A stretch of 64,000 nt of DNA from Slackia sp. (GTDB lineage Bacteria; Actinomycetota; Coriobacteriia; Coriobacteriales; Eggerthellaceae). Location: assembly GCA_029266945.1 (NCBI GenBank), contig JARIED010000007.1, positions 24,925 through 88,924 of the forward strand. Reading direction: 5' to 3'. The notes under the pieces are model-generated. The model saw only the letters and a list, made by a program, of their open reading frames with translations, did not search any database and had not been told where the DNA came from. Positions 18,119-26,588 of this stretch are shown here, in pieces. Each line of letters begins with the position of its first letter. Within the stretch, counting starts at the first letter, position 1. A program made the position numbers and the translations under genes.

Positions 18119-18916
18119 ATGGAAATCATCGTAGCCAAAGATTATCAGGACATGAGCGAGGCGGCGGCCGACATCATCGCCGAGCTCGTGGCTGAAAAGC
18201 CCGGTTGCGTTCTCGGCCTTGCTACGGGCTCCACGCCCGAGGGCCTGTATGCCGAACTGGTGAAGCGTTACGAAGAGGAGGGCCTCGATTTCTCCCGCGT
18301 GGCCACGTTCAACCTCGACGAGTACCGCGGCCTGCCTGCCGATCACGAGCAGAGCTACCGCTACTTCATGCAGAAGCACCTGTTCAACCACGTGAACGTG
18401 CGTCCCGAGAACACGCATGTCCCCAACGGAGCCAACCCCGACGCCGAGGCTGCATGCGAGGCCTACGAGGCATCCATCGCGCTGGCAGGCGGCGTTGACC
18501 TGCAGCTTCTCGGCCTGGGCCACAACGGTCACATCGGCTTCAACGAGCCGGCTGACGAGTTCACCAAAGAGACCAACTGCGTCGACCTGACCGAAAGCAC
18601 CATTCAGGCGAACAGCCGTCTGTTCAACTCCATCGACGAAGTTCCCCGTCAGGCCTACACCATGGGCATCGGCACCATCATGGCCGCCAAGCAGATCCTA
18701 CTCGTGGTGAGCGGCGAAGACAAGGCGCAGATCGTGCGCGACGTGTTCTTCGGTCCCGTTACTCCGCAGGTTCCCGCGTCCATTCTGCAGTTCCACCCCA
18801 ACGCGATCGCCGTCGTCGACGAGGCCGCGTTCTCCGCGTGCGAGGAAATCGCCGAAGAGGCGTGCGGCTGCGGCCACGACCACGAGCATGGCGAAGAGGG
18901 ATGCAGCTGCCACTAG
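18119..18916 (+). CDS. nagB: Glucosamine-6-phosphate deaminase with Cys/His-rich tail
   Basis: Converts glucosamine-6-phosphate to fructose-6-phosphate and ammonia. Family motifs: LGLATGSTPEGLY, FNLDEYRGL, LGLGHNGHIGFNEP and the catalytic ENTHVPNG region. The core matches the usual length of about 240 residues, but the protein ends in an extra tail rich in Cys, His and Glu (GCGHDHEHGEEGCSCH), which looks metal-binding and is unusual for NagB. ATG 18119 follows GAGAGGGG. nagA lies 138 bp downstream with hairpins between. No PTS or NagR gene is nearby, which suggests salvage of cell-wall amino sugars. Confidence 0.95.
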   Translation: MEIIVAKDYQDMSEAAADIIAELVAEKPGCVLGLATGSTPEGLYAELVKRYEEEGLDFSRVATFNLDEYRGLPADHEQSYRYFMQKHLFNHVNVRPENTHVPNGANPDAEAACEAYEASIALAGGVDLQLLGLGHNGHIGFNEPADEFTKETNCVDLTESTIQANSRLFNSIDEVPRQAYTMGIGTIMAAKQILLVVSGEDKAQIVRDVFFGPVTPQVPASILQFHPNAIAVVDEAAFSACEEIAEEACGCGHDHEHGEEGCSCH

Positions 18917-18960
18917 GCGGCGGCCCGCTCTCGTCCGCAGCGCGCCGGTTCGGCCGACCG

Positions 18961-19036
18961 CCGTCCGACGAGCCTTCGTCGGGCGGATGAAATAAAGAAC
19001 GAAACGGCCTGCCGCGTTTGCGACGGGCCGTTCTTG
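18961..19036 (+). promoter_or_regulatory. Two hairpins in the nagB-nagA gap
   Basis: The first is an 11-bp stem, CCGTCCGACGA with TCGTCGGGCGG around GCCT (18961-18986). The second is an imperfect stem built on CGGCC/GGCCG and AAGAA/TTCTT ending about 19036. They may be a leaky terminator that sets the nagB:nagA ratio. The nagA ribosome site GAAAGGA follows. Confidence 0.45.
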
Positions 19037-19054
19037 TAAAGAAAGGAAAAGGGC

Positions 19055-20179
19055 ATGAACGCTCTTGAAATCAAAGGGGCGAAGGTGTTCGTTGGCGACA
19101 CTTTCGAAGAGAAAAGCCTGTTCATGCAGGACGGGCGCATTATCGGAGGCCCCATCGAGGGCCCGTGCGACGTGATCGACGCCGCCGGCTGCTACGCCGT
19201 GCCAGGATTCGTCGATGTGCATTCCCACGGCGCCATGGGCTACGACTTCTGTGACGGCACGCATGAGGCGATCGATGCCATCTGCCGCTACCAGGCGTCG
19301 CGCGGCGTGACGGCATACTGCCCCGCCACGATGACCTATCCCGAAGAAAAGCTCGCGGGCATCGCCCGTTGCGCCGCCGAGCACGAGGATGCTTCCGACG
19401 CCGCCGCGCTCGTGGGCATCAATATGGAGGGCCCCTATATCAGCCCGAACAAGGTGGGCGCGCAAAACCCCGCATACGTGCAGACGCCCGACGCGGCCAT
19501 GTTCGAGCGCCTGCAGGAAGCCGCGGGCGGGCTGTTCAAGATCGTGGACATCGCCCCCGAAGAGCCTGGTGCGATCGAGTTCATCCGTGCCATGTCCGAT
19601 AGCGTGCGCATTTCGATCGCCCACACCTGCGCGACGTACGACCAGGCGCGCGAGGCGTTCGAAGCCGGTGCGGCCCATGTGACCCACCTGTTCAACGCCA
19701 TGCCGCCTTTGGCTCATCGTGAGCCGGGCGTGATCGGCGCCGCGGCCGATGCGGGCGCGACCCCCGAAATCATCACCGACGGCGTGCACATCCACCCTTC
19801 GGCGGTGCGTGCGGCATTCCGCCTGTTCGGCGAGGACAACATGATCCTGGTCAGCGACTCCATGATGGCCACCGGCCTCGATGACGGCGAATACAGCTTG
19901 GGCGGCCAGGCCGTCACCGTGCGCGGCAATCGCGCCACGCTGCACGACGGCACGCTCGCAGGCAGCGCGACCGACCTCATGGAGTGCTTCCGCGTTGCGG
20001 TGTGCGACATGGACATTCCCCTGGTCGCGGCGATCAAGGCGGTTTCGGTCAATCCCGCTCGTGCACTGGGCATCCTTGGCGAGCGCGGCACGCTCGAGCC
20101 GGGTGCCATCGCCGACATCGCCCTTCTCGGCGAAGATTTGACGCTTCGTCAGGTCGTTTTGAGGGGCGCGGCGCTCTAG
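19055..20179 (+). CDS. nagA: N-acetylglucosamine-6-phosphate deacetylase
   Basis: Amidohydrolase-fold enzyme of 374 residues that removes acetate from GlcNAc-6-P, supplying NagB. Visible motifs: VDVHSHG (first metal-binding His pair), GINMEGPYISP with the catalytic-site Glu, AHTCATYDQ and THLFNAMPPL with metal His residues, DGVHIHP, and VSDSM with the catalytic Asp. The start is ATG 19055 behind AAAGGAAAA. A stem-loop at 20228-20261 follows the gene. Confidence 0.96.
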   Translation: MNALEIKGAKVFVGDTFEEKSLFMQDGRIIGGPIEGPCDVIDAAGCYAVPGFVDVHSHGAMGYDFCDGTHEAIDAICRYQASRGVTAYCPATMTYPEEKLAGIARCAAEHEDASDAAALVGINMEGPYISPNKVGAQNPAYVQTPDAAMFERLQEAAGGLFKIVDIAPEEPGAIEFIRAMSDSVRISIAHTCATYDQAREAFEAGAAHVTHLFNAMPPLAHREPGVIGAAADAGATPEIITDGVHIHPSAVRAAFRLFGEDNMILVSDSMMATGLDDGEYSLGGQAVTVRGNRATLHDGTLAGSATDLMECFRVAVCDMDIPLVAAIKAVSVNPARALGILGERGTLEPGAIADIALLGEDLTLRQVVLRGAAL

Positions 20180-20227
20180 ACTCCGCCGCGTTGCGGATGC
20201 TGTGACATTGCATATATAAGGAGAATA

Positions 20228-20261
20228 CAACGGGTCGCGGCGTGCATGCCGCGGCCCGTTG
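20228..20261. terminator. Stem-loop between nagA and tetR-type gene
   Basis: CAACGGGTCGCGGC at 20228-20241 pairs with GCCGCGGCCCGTTG at 20248-20261 (one G-U), loop GTGCAT. The convergent genes on both sides make it a shared terminator, with only a short T-rich stretch on the minus side. Confidence 0.6.
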
Positions 20262-20289
20262 CGTTGGAGGCGTTCGTGCGCGATTGCGC

Positions 20290-20856
20290 TTAGTCGTACA
20301 GCGCCTCGTGGATAAGGGCGAATAGCGCCCTGTACGACTCGTCGCCGTGCTCGAGAGACGTTACGATCGTGCTCCAGACCAGGGTTGCAAGCCTGTCGAT
20401 TCCCTCTTCGCCGCCGATGACATCGAGCTTGATGTCTTTGTCGTTGCGGATGACCACGGTCAGGCCGCGGCGAATATGGACGAAAGCGGCCTCTTCACGG
20501 CGCCGGATTTCTCCGACGCTTTCGGTATCGAGCGCCATCAGCTTCGACAGCCATTCGCGGTGGAATATTTCGAGTGTGGCGCGCAGGTCTTCCAGAAGGC
20601 GTTCGCAGAATGTGACGAAGTTCTCGTCCGACGTGGCGATGAACATCTCTTTATGAAGCGATTCGCGCCAGAACATTTCGACGATTTCTGCCACAAGGGC
20701 CGATTTCGTGGGGAAATAGTTGTAGATCGATCCCACACTGACGCCGCACGCGGCAGCGACGCCGCGGATGCTGAGAGAAGACGTTTCTTCGGCTCTGAAC
20801 AGGTCATATGCCGTTTCAAGAATGTGCTGCTTCGATATGACGGCCTTGTTTCCCAT
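20290..20856 (-). CDS. TetR/AcrR-family transcriptional regulator
   Basis: A 188-residue protein with an N-terminal TetR HTH (ILETAYDLFRAEETSSLSIR, then VAAACGVSVGSIYNYFPTKS) and a helical ligand domain. It is divergent from the HsmA-type membrane gene. Two tandem palindromes in the intergenic region (20945-20977) are ideal binding sites. The inferred role is repressor of the divergent gene and of itself, released by an unknown small molecule. Confidence 0.9.
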   Translation of the reverse strand: MGNKAVISKQHILETAYDLFRAEETSSLSIRGVAAACGVSVGSIYNYFPTKSALVAEIVEMFWRESLHKEMFIATSDENFVTFCERLLEDLRATLEIFHREWLSKLMALDTESVGEIRRREEAAFVHIRRGLTVVIRNDKDIKLDVIGGEEGIDRLATLVWSTIVTSLEHGDESYRALFALIHEALYD

Positions 20857-20944
20857 GTCGTACCTGCTTCCGGCCCCTTAAAAATCTTGATGAAATGATG
20901 AAGCAAGGCGAATGCCATTGCGTTCAGGTTCGAATATTACTATT

Positions 20945-20977
20945 ATGAACAACGTTCATTTATGAACATCGTTCATA
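20945..20977. promoter_or_regulatory. Tandem TetR operators
   Basis: Two palindromes of form ATGAAC-N3-GTTCAT, at 20945-20959 (AAC centre) and 20962-20976 (ATC centre, extended by T/A to 17 bp). Their starts are 17 bp apart, so dimers would bind on nearly opposite faces. They lie about 90 bp from the TetR start and 50 bp from the membrane-gene start. Confidence 0.85.
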
Positions 20978-21025
20978 AATACAAAAAAGAACTCGTGAAC
21001 GTATGGCATAAGGAAAGGGACTGCT

Positions 21026-21511
21026 ATGAGTTTTGAACTGATCGCCGCTTCTGTCGCCATTACCCTGGCACTTGTTTTCTACACCGTGGGTGTGTTCTCC
21101 GAGCGCCGTTCCAGCTCGCTGAAGCTGAGCCACGTCATTATGTTCTGGTGCGGCCTGGTGTTCGACACCACGGGCACGACGATCATGACCAACATCGCGC
21201 AGACCTCCGGCGCTACCGGCTTCGGCATTCATGCGGCCTCCGGTCTTCTGGCTATCATCCTCATGCTCGTGCATGCGATCTGGGCTACTGCCACCTACAT
21301 CCGTCGCAACGAGCGCGCTGAGAAGACCTTCCACAAGTTCAGCACCCTCGTGTGGCTGCTCTGGCTGATCCCCTACATCATCGGCATGCTGGTCGGTATC
21401 CCCATGATCCATCTGCAGACCGTGTGCGCCGTGGGCACCGCTACGATCATCGTCGCCGCCTTCGCTTTCTTCCTGCTGCGTCGCGGCGCTTCCAAGCACT
21501 CCGACAAGTAA
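21026..21511 (+). CDS. HsmA-like small membrane protein (TIGR03987 type)
   Basis: A 161-residue integral membrane protein with about five hydrophobic segments: LIAASVAITLALVFYTVGVF, HVIMFWCGLVFDTTGT, GLLAIILMLVHAIWATATYI, LVWLLWLIPYIIGMLVGI and TATIIVAAFAFFLL. The conserved polar positions (H in SHVIMFWCG, D in VFDTTGTT, H in HAIWA) resemble the HsmA/TIGR03987 group. The role is unknown. Adjacent TetR control suggests induction by a membrane-active or toxic compound. AAGGAAAGGG precedes the ATG. Confidence 0.72.
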   Translation: MSFELIAASVAITLALVFYTVGVFSERRSSSLKLSHVIMFWCGLVFDTTGTTIMTNIAQTSGATGFGIHAASGLLAIILMLVHAIWATATYIRRNERAEKTFHKFSTLVWLLWLIPYIIGMLVGIPMIHLQTVCAVGTATIIVAAFAFFLLRRGASKHSDK

Positions 21512-21543
21512 CGTATGCAAGTACGATAGGTGCTGTTCTGAAG

Positions 21544-21571
21544 GCGCGGAACTACGGTTCCGCGCTTTTTT
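21544..21571 (+). terminator. Terminator of the HsmA-like gene
   Basis: GCGCGGAAC, loop TACG, GTTCCGCGC, then TTTTTT. Confidence 0.93.
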
Positions 21572-21624
21572 CGTATGCGCAGGTTCGTTTGCTATGCCCC
21601 TTCTGACCAGGGCGCGTTTTCGTC

Positions 21625-21690
21625 CTGTAAAAATATATAAATTGATACTAAAATAATAACATATAAAAAGAAGAACGTGGTATGATGGCA
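21625..21690 (+). promoter_or_regulatory. AT-rich region upstream of cydAB
   Basis: About 50 bp at 21625-21672 is almost entirely A/T in a GC-rich genome, with TTGATA at 21642 and TATGAT at 21681-21686. It probably holds the cyd promoter and regulator-binding sites. I cannot fix the exact -35/-10 pair. Confidence 0.45.
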
Positions 21691-21879
21691 GCGTGTTTTT
21701 CTGGGCCAACGGTGTTTGCGTATGGCCGTGGGCGATCCCATTCGCGGTTCGCATGCGGCGTAGGTCAAGGAAAGCACCTAAGAAGAAGGCCTTCGGGGCA
21801 CATGCGGATGATTCATGCGCCGCGAAGGAGGTAAAAGGGGATGCGCCTGTGGGCGCAAGAAAAGAAAAGGGGGTGTGCT

Positions 21880-23355
21880 ATGGAGCTCTTTACCGATGTT
21901 GCGCTGCTTTCGCGTATTCAGTTTGCATTGGTGGTCATCTTCCACTTCTGCTTCGTTCCGCTGTCCATCGGTCTCGGCTTGATCATGGCCATCAACGAAA
22001 CGCGGTACTACAAAACCCGCGATCCGAAAGACGAAGCCGCTACTCGCTTTTGGGTGAAGATCTTCACCACGACGTTCGCCATCGGCGTTGCCACCGGCAT
22101 CACGATGGAGTTCTCCTTCGGTACCAACTGGGCTGACTACAGCCGCTTCGTCGGCGACATCTTCGGCGCTCCTCTGGCCGCCGAGGCTCTGCTCGCATTC
22201 TTCCTCGAGTCGGTCTTCCTGGGCATCGTGCTCTTCGGCCGCGCCAAGGTGAGCTCGAAGTTCTACATGATTTCTTCCTGGCTGGTCTGGTTCGGCAGCT
22301 GCCTTTCCGCGCTGTGGATCCTCATCGCCAACTCCTGGATGCAGACTCCCGCCGGCGCCGAGCTCGCCGCCGACGGCAGCAAGGCCGTGATCACCGACTT
22401 CTTCGCTGCGGCATTCAACCCCACTACGCTCCCGCGTTACAGCCACACCGTTTTGGCGCTGCTGGTCCTGGGTGCGTTCGTGGCCATCGCTTTGTCTGCT
22501 TGGTACATGCATAAGAACAAGCATCAGCACTTCGCCGAGAAGACCATGAAGACCGGCGTCGTGGTTGCCATCGTCGCCACCGGCTGCCTGTTCATCTCTG
22601 CGCATTCTTCCGCTGTCGTGGTTGCCGAAGAGCAGCCCTCCAAGATCGCCATGATGGAAGGCCACTACGAGACCGGCACGCTGCCCCTGTACGCCGTGGG
22701 CATCGTCGACGAAGAGAACCAGGAAACCATCGCTCCCTTCGCTCTGCCCGGCTTCACCAGCTGGCTCGCTTCCGGCGACTTCAACAAGGAATACCCGGGC
22801 CTCAAGGATCTGGCCGCCGAGAACCCCGAGCTCAAGCTCGATGAGATGCCCGTGAACCTCGTGTTCCAGAGCTATCACCTGATGGTCGCGCTGTTCGGCA
22901 TGATCGCGCTCGCCATCATCCTGGCCGCTTTTGTCGCCTTCAAGAAGAACGGCAAGCTCGGCTCTAAGAAGTGGGTCCAGTGGATCTTGATTCTGTCCCC
23001 GCTGTTCCCGTTCCTGGCCATCCAGTCCGGCTGGGTGACCGCTGAAGTCGGCCGTCAGCCCTACGTCGTGTATCCGTCCGTGAGCGGTCCCGACGGCGTT
23101 TCGCTGCTGACGAACGAGGCTATCTCCCAGTCCGTTTCGGCTCCCGAGCTGATCATCACCATCCTGCTGTTCCTGGTGGTGTACTTGTTCCTGGCCGTGG
23201 CATGGGTCCGTCTGATCGGCCGCTTCATCAAGGAGGGCCCGGTGCTTGCCGAGGCCCACGCCGCCAAGAAGGCCGAGAAGGCCGCCGCGAAGGCTTCCGA
23301 CAAGGCCGTCGCCGAGGCTGCTGCCGACGACGCCGATAAGAAGAAGGAGGCATAA
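21880..23355 (+). CDS. cydA: Cytochrome bd quinol oxidase subunit I
   Basis: CydA carries the quinol site and hemes b558, b595 and d. Seen: His in VIFHFCFVPL (H19 equivalent), the TTTFAIGVATGITMEFSFGTN segment with conserved Glu, His in RYSHTVLALL (H186 equivalent), the Q-loop pair Lys/Glu in QPSKIAMMEG, and AEVGRQPYVVY. The Q-loop is of the short type. The tail is Lys/Ala-rich (KAEKAAAKASDKAVAEAA). ATG 21880 aligns with other CydA starts. An alternative ATG 21841 has a strong AAGGAGGT, so a 13-residue N-terminal extension is possible. cydB follows by 3 bp. No cydCD is in the window. Confidence 0.95.
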   Translation: MELFTDVALLSRIQFALVVIFHFCFVPLSIGLGLIMAINETRYYKTRDPKDEAATRFWVKIFTTTFAIGVATGITMEFSFGTNWADYSRFVGDIFGAPLAAEALLAFFLESVFLGIVLFGRAKVSSKFYMISSWLVWFGSCLSALWILIANSWMQTPAGAELAADGSKAVITDFFAAAFNPTTLPRYSHTVLALLVLGAFVAIALSAWYMHKNKHQHFAEKTMKTGVVVAIVATGCLFISAHSSAVVVAEEQPSKIAMMEGHYETGTLPLYAVGIVDEENQETIAPFALPGFTSWLASGDFNKEYPGLKDLAAENPELKLDEMPVNLVFQSYHLMVALFGMIALAIILAAFVAFKKNGKLGSKKWVQWILILSPLFPFLAIQSGWVTAEVGRQPYVVYPSVSGPDGVSLLTNEAISQSVSAPELIITILLFLVVYLFLAVAWVRLIGRFIKEGPVLAEAHAAKKAEKAAAKASDKAVAEAAADDADKKKEA

Positions 23356-23358
23356 GTC

Positions 23359-24414
23359 ATGACGACTCTCGGAATTATCTGGTTCTGCCTCATCTTCGTC
23401 CTGATCGCCGGCTACTTCATTCTGGACGGCTTCGACCTGGGTGCAGGCGTTCTGAGCCCCTTCGTCGCGAAAAACGATGAAGAGAAGGCCATCGTCCGCC
23501 AGAGCATCGGCCCTGTGTGGGACGGCAACGAGGTTTGGCTGCTTACCGCGGGCGGCGCGCTGTTCGCCGCATTCGCGCCGGCGTACGCCACCACGTTCTC
23601 CGGTTTCTACCTGGCCATCATCCTGGTTCTCATGGGCCTGATCGTGCGTGCCGTGTCCGTTGAATTCGCCGGCCACGACAAAGAGTGGTCCAAGATTTGG
23701 AACGCGCTGTTCTTCGTCGGTTCGCTTCTGCCCGCGCTGCTGCTGGGCGTCGCCGCCGGCAACGTGTTCGCCGGCATCCCGATGGACGCCAACGGCGACT
23801 ACGTGGGCGTTCCGCTGCTGGGCCTGGTCACTCCGTTCACGCTGCTCACCGGTCTTCTGGGCATGAGCCTGTTCATCTGCCAGGGTTCCAGCTGGCTGTC
23901 GCTCAAGGCGCCGCTGAACTCCGATGTGCGTGCGCGCGCCAAGAAGATCCGCAGCATCGCCCTGGTCGTCGCGGGCGCCCTGTTCCTGGTGACCGCCGCT
24001 TACGCGCTGTTCATCCTGAAGCCCGAGATGGCTCCCGAGACCTCTCTCCTGCGCATTCTCTTCTTCGCCTTGGTCGTCGTGGCTCTGGCCGCCGCCATCG
24101 TGAAGAGCAGGGACGAGTCCGGCGACCTGCTCACCTTCATCGCTTCCTCGGCCGCATGCGCCATGCTGGTGGCCTTGTGGGCGTCGCTCATGTTCCCCAA
24201 CCTGGTCGTCGCGGGCGCGGGCGATCCGCTGAGCATCTTCGCCACCGCTGCGTCCGGTGAGAGCATCACCATCGCCACCGCCGCATCGACCGACCTTGCT
24301 CTGGCCTGGATGCTGGGTATCACCTGTGTCGGCTTGCCGCTGGTGCTCGTGTATCACTTCATGATTTATCGCACCTTCCGCGGTCGCGTGGACACGAAGG
24401 ACCTGCACTACTAA
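23359..24414 (+). CDS. cydB: Cytochrome bd quinol oxidase subunit II
   Basis: A 351-residue membrane protein with at least eight hydrophobic helices. The conserved N-terminus FVLIAGYFILDGFDLGAGVL and GPVWDGNEVWLLTAGGALFAAFAP are diagnostic of CydB. It starts 3 bp after cydA, behind AAGAAGGAGG, and is cotranscribed. Together they form a high-affinity oxygen-reducing oxidase, useful for an anaerobe or microaerophile to remove oxygen and conserve energy. Confidence 0.97.
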   Translation: MTTLGIIWFCLIFVLIAGYFILDGFDLGAGVLSPFVAKNDEEKAIVRQSIGPVWDGNEVWLLTAGGALFAAFAPAYATTFSGFYLAIILVLMGLIVRAVSVEFAGHDKEWSKIWNALFFVGSLLPALLLGVAAGNVFAGIPMDANGDYVGVPLLGLVTPFTLLTGLLGMSLFICQGSSWLSLKAPLNSDVRARAKKIRSIALVVAGALFLVTAAYALFILKPEMAPETSLLRILFFALVVVALAAAIVKSRDESGDLLTFIASSAACAMLVALWASLMFPNLVVAGAGDPLSIFATAASGESITIATAASTDLALAWMLGITCVGLPLVLVYHFMIYRTFRGRVDTKDLHY

Positions 24415-24480
24415 GGCGTTCGGACGTCGCTTTTCAAGCGTGCGACAGCGTTTGGACCAAATGTCCTAGCATACGGTTTC

Positions 24481-24518
24481 AAAGCCGGACCCGAATCGAT
24501 CGGGTCCGGCTTTTTGTT
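24481..24518 (+). terminator. Terminator of cydAB
   Basis: AAAGCCGGACCCGA pairs with TCGGGTCCGGCTTT around ATCGA, followed by TTGTTTT. Confidence 0.92.
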
Positions 24519-24626
24519 TTGCGGAAGAGCGCGTTGCGCGCCGCGCTTTTTCGCGCGCGTTATACTTGGATGCACGACAAAATCAGCGCGCCGCCGGGTG
24601 CGCGATACGAGATACGGGGAGGCATC

Positions 24627-25070
24627 ATGGAATACGCCGCACTGCAGGAAGAAATCAAGAACGCCATGCGCGCTCGCGATAAAAACCGCCTGTCCATTCT
24701 TCGCCAGGTTCTGGGCGAGGTGAAAAACATCGAGGTCAACGAGCGCCGCGAAATCGTGGAAGCCGACGTCGATGCCATGTTGAAGCGCCTGGTCAAGCAG
24801 ACGAGCGAAACGCTTGAGGGCTCTATCAAGGCGGGCAACAACGAAGAGCGTACGGCCATGCTGAAGGAGCAGGTCGAAATTCTCGAGGGCTATCTGCCCA
24901 AGCAGATCGAAGGCGCCGAGCTGGTCGCCCTGGTCGAGAAGACGATCGCCGAAGTGGGCGCAGAGACCAAGCGCGACATGGGCAAGGTCATGGGCGCGCT
25001 CAACGCCGCCACCGGCGGAAACTTCGACAAGGCCGCCGCGGCGAAGGAAGTGGGCAGCCGCCTGGCGTAA
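24627..25070 (+). CDS. GatB/YqeY domain protein
   Basis: A 147-residue YqeY-type protein: LQEEIKNAMRARDKNRLSIL at the start, KLQVEILEGYLPKQ-like LKEQVEILEGYLPKQ in the middle and DMGKVMGALNAATGGNFD at the end. The family shares the C-terminal tRNA-binding fold of GatB but its stand-alone role is uncertain. ATG 24627 is set by GGGGAGG 4 bp upstream. An upstream in-frame region from 24519 is out of homology. TATACT at 24561-24566 is a plausible -10 box. Confidence 0.92.
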   Translation: MEYAALQEEIKNAMRARDKNRLSILRQVLGEVKNIEVNERREIVEADVDAMLKRLVKQTSETLEGSIKAGNNEERTAMLKEQVEILEGYLPKQIEGAELVALVEKTIAEVGAETKRDMGKVMGALNAATGGNFDKAAAAKEVGSRLA

Positions 25071-25199
25071 GGGCCTCCATGCGACGCGCCGCCGCTTCCA
25101 TGTTTTACGCGCGCGCCAGCGTTCTCGCCTATAATCGCAGGCGCTTGCGGCAAACGGGCAAACCCGTTGGCCTGTACCGATACTGAACGAGGAGAGACC

Positions 25200-26450
25200 T
25201 TGTCTGAGGAAATCGACTTCATTCCCGTACTGATCGGCGGGGATATGAACTGTTACTCGGTGGCTCGCGCCATCCATGAGCAGTACGGCAAGAAAAGCTA
25301 TGCGTTCGGCCGCTTCGCCGCGGGCGACACCATGCACAGCCGCATCGTGGAATGCAGCTACAACGAGAACCTCGATAAACCCGAGGTGCTTCTTGCCACC
25401 ATCAAGGAGTTCGCGGCCAAGCATCCCGACACGATGCACCTGGTGTGGGGCTGCGCCGACGTTTACGCGGCTTTGCTTTCCGAAATCCAGGACGACCTGC
25501 CCGAGAACTGCGTGACGCTTTACATCGACGCCGAGCTGCGCGACCGCCTCGAGTCGAAATCGAGCTTCTACCGCATGTGCGAAGAGCATGGCATTCCGTA
25601 CCCGAAAACCTTCGCCGTGACGCCCGAGCGCTTCAACCAGGGGCTTACCGAGGCCGACCTGTCCGAAGAGGCGGTCGGGTTCGTGTATCCCATCATCGTG
25701 AAGCCCGCCATGAGCGTGACGTATTGGGAGCACCCCTTCGACGGCATGAGGAAGGTCTACACCGCCGAGAATCCTGCCGATGCCCTGCGCATCCTGGGTC
25801 TGATCTTCGGCGCGGGCTATCCAGACGAGGTGCTGCTGCAGGACATGGTGGTCGGCGAGGACTGCAACATGAACGTCCTGACCGCTTACTGTGACCGCAA
25901 CCGCAAGGTGAAGCTGATCTGCTTCGGCCGCGAGGGCCTCGAAGAGCACACGCCCACGGCGCTCGGTAACCCTTGTGCCATCATCACGCAGCCGAATCCC
26001 GAGCTGCAGGAACTCATCAAGAACTTCCTCGAGAACATCGGGTTCACCGGCTTTGCGAACTTCGACATCAAGCGCGACGATCGCGACGGCTCCTACAAGG
26101 TGTTCGAGGTCAATCTGCGTCAGGGCCGCACCAATTACCACGTCACGGCCGCGGGCCACAATATCGCGCGCTACGTGGTGGAGGACCGCGTGTTCAAGCG
26201 CGACCTGGGCGAATGCGTGCAGAACACCAACGAGGTGTTCTGGCATTCCGTGCCGCGCAAAGTGGTGTACCAGTACGTCAAAGACCCCGAGTTCGTGGAG
26301 CGCGCCAAGCAGCTGGTCGCCCAGGGCAAAGAGTCCATGAGCTTCGACTATGCTCCCGACCTGCGCCTCAACCCGATGCGTTGGGCCTGGATGAAGATCC
26401 ACTTGCACCGCTATATCGACAAGTTCGCCAACCCGGACAACTACAAATAG
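25200..26450 (+). CDS. ATP-grasp carboxylate-amine ligase (COG3919-like)
   Basis: A 416-residue ATP-grasp protein. A Rossmann-like N-terminus (FIPVLIGGDMNCYSVARAIH) precedes the ATP-grasp core: YPIIVKPAMSVTYW (nucleotide Lys), VLLQDMVVGEDCNMNV, and YKVFEVNLRQGRTNYHV with the Mg-binding Glu and Asn. TTG 25200 is the likely start because GAGGAG lies 5 bp upstream. The relatives include D-aspartate ligases that add D-Asp to the lipid-II stem peptide. An asparagine synthase follows after a terminator and a MurE-type ligase is 2.5 kb beyond, so a peptidoglycan cross-bridge role is plausible but not shown. Confidence 0.75.
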   Translation: MSEEIDFIPVLIGGDMNCYSVARAIHEQYGKKSYAFGRFAAGDTMHSRIVECSYNENLDKPEVLLATIKEFAAKHPDTMHLVWGCADVYAALLSEIQDDLPENCVTLYIDAELRDRLESKSSFYRMCEEHGIPYPKTFAVTPERFNQGLTEADLSEEAVGFVYPIIVKPAMSVTYWEHPFDGMRKVYTAENPADALRILGLIFGAGYPDEVLLQDMVVGEDCNMNVLTAYCDRNRKVKLICFGREGLEEHTPTALGNPCAIITQPNPELQELIKNFLENIGFTGFANFDIKRDDRDGSYKVFEVNLRQGRTNYHVTAAGHNIARYVVEDRVFKRDLGECVQNTNEVFWHSVPRKVVYQYVKDPEFVERAKQLVAQGKESMSFDYAPDLRLNPMRWAWMKIHLHRYIDKFANPDNYK

Positions 26451-26457
26451 CGCGTTC

Positions 26458-26483
26458 GGCCCCGTTTTCAGCGGGGCCTTTTT
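26458..26483 (+). terminator. Terminator of the ATP-grasp gene
   Basis: GGCCCCG, loop TTTTCAG, CGGGGCC, then TTTTTATT. Confidence 0.9.
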
Positions 26484-26588
26484 ATTGAAATGGCGAAATT
26501 CCCCTGAAGAGGGGTTTCGGGCGGTAAAATCATCGTTTCGGAATAACAGGCCTCGCGAAGGGGCCTTGCCAACTACGAAAGGTGCCTT

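Noticed and set aside
21778..24408. An 876-residue minus-strand frame opposite cydAB
   Set aside because: The plus strand encodes complete CydA and CydB. The minus frame is low-complexity, with no ribosome site or family.
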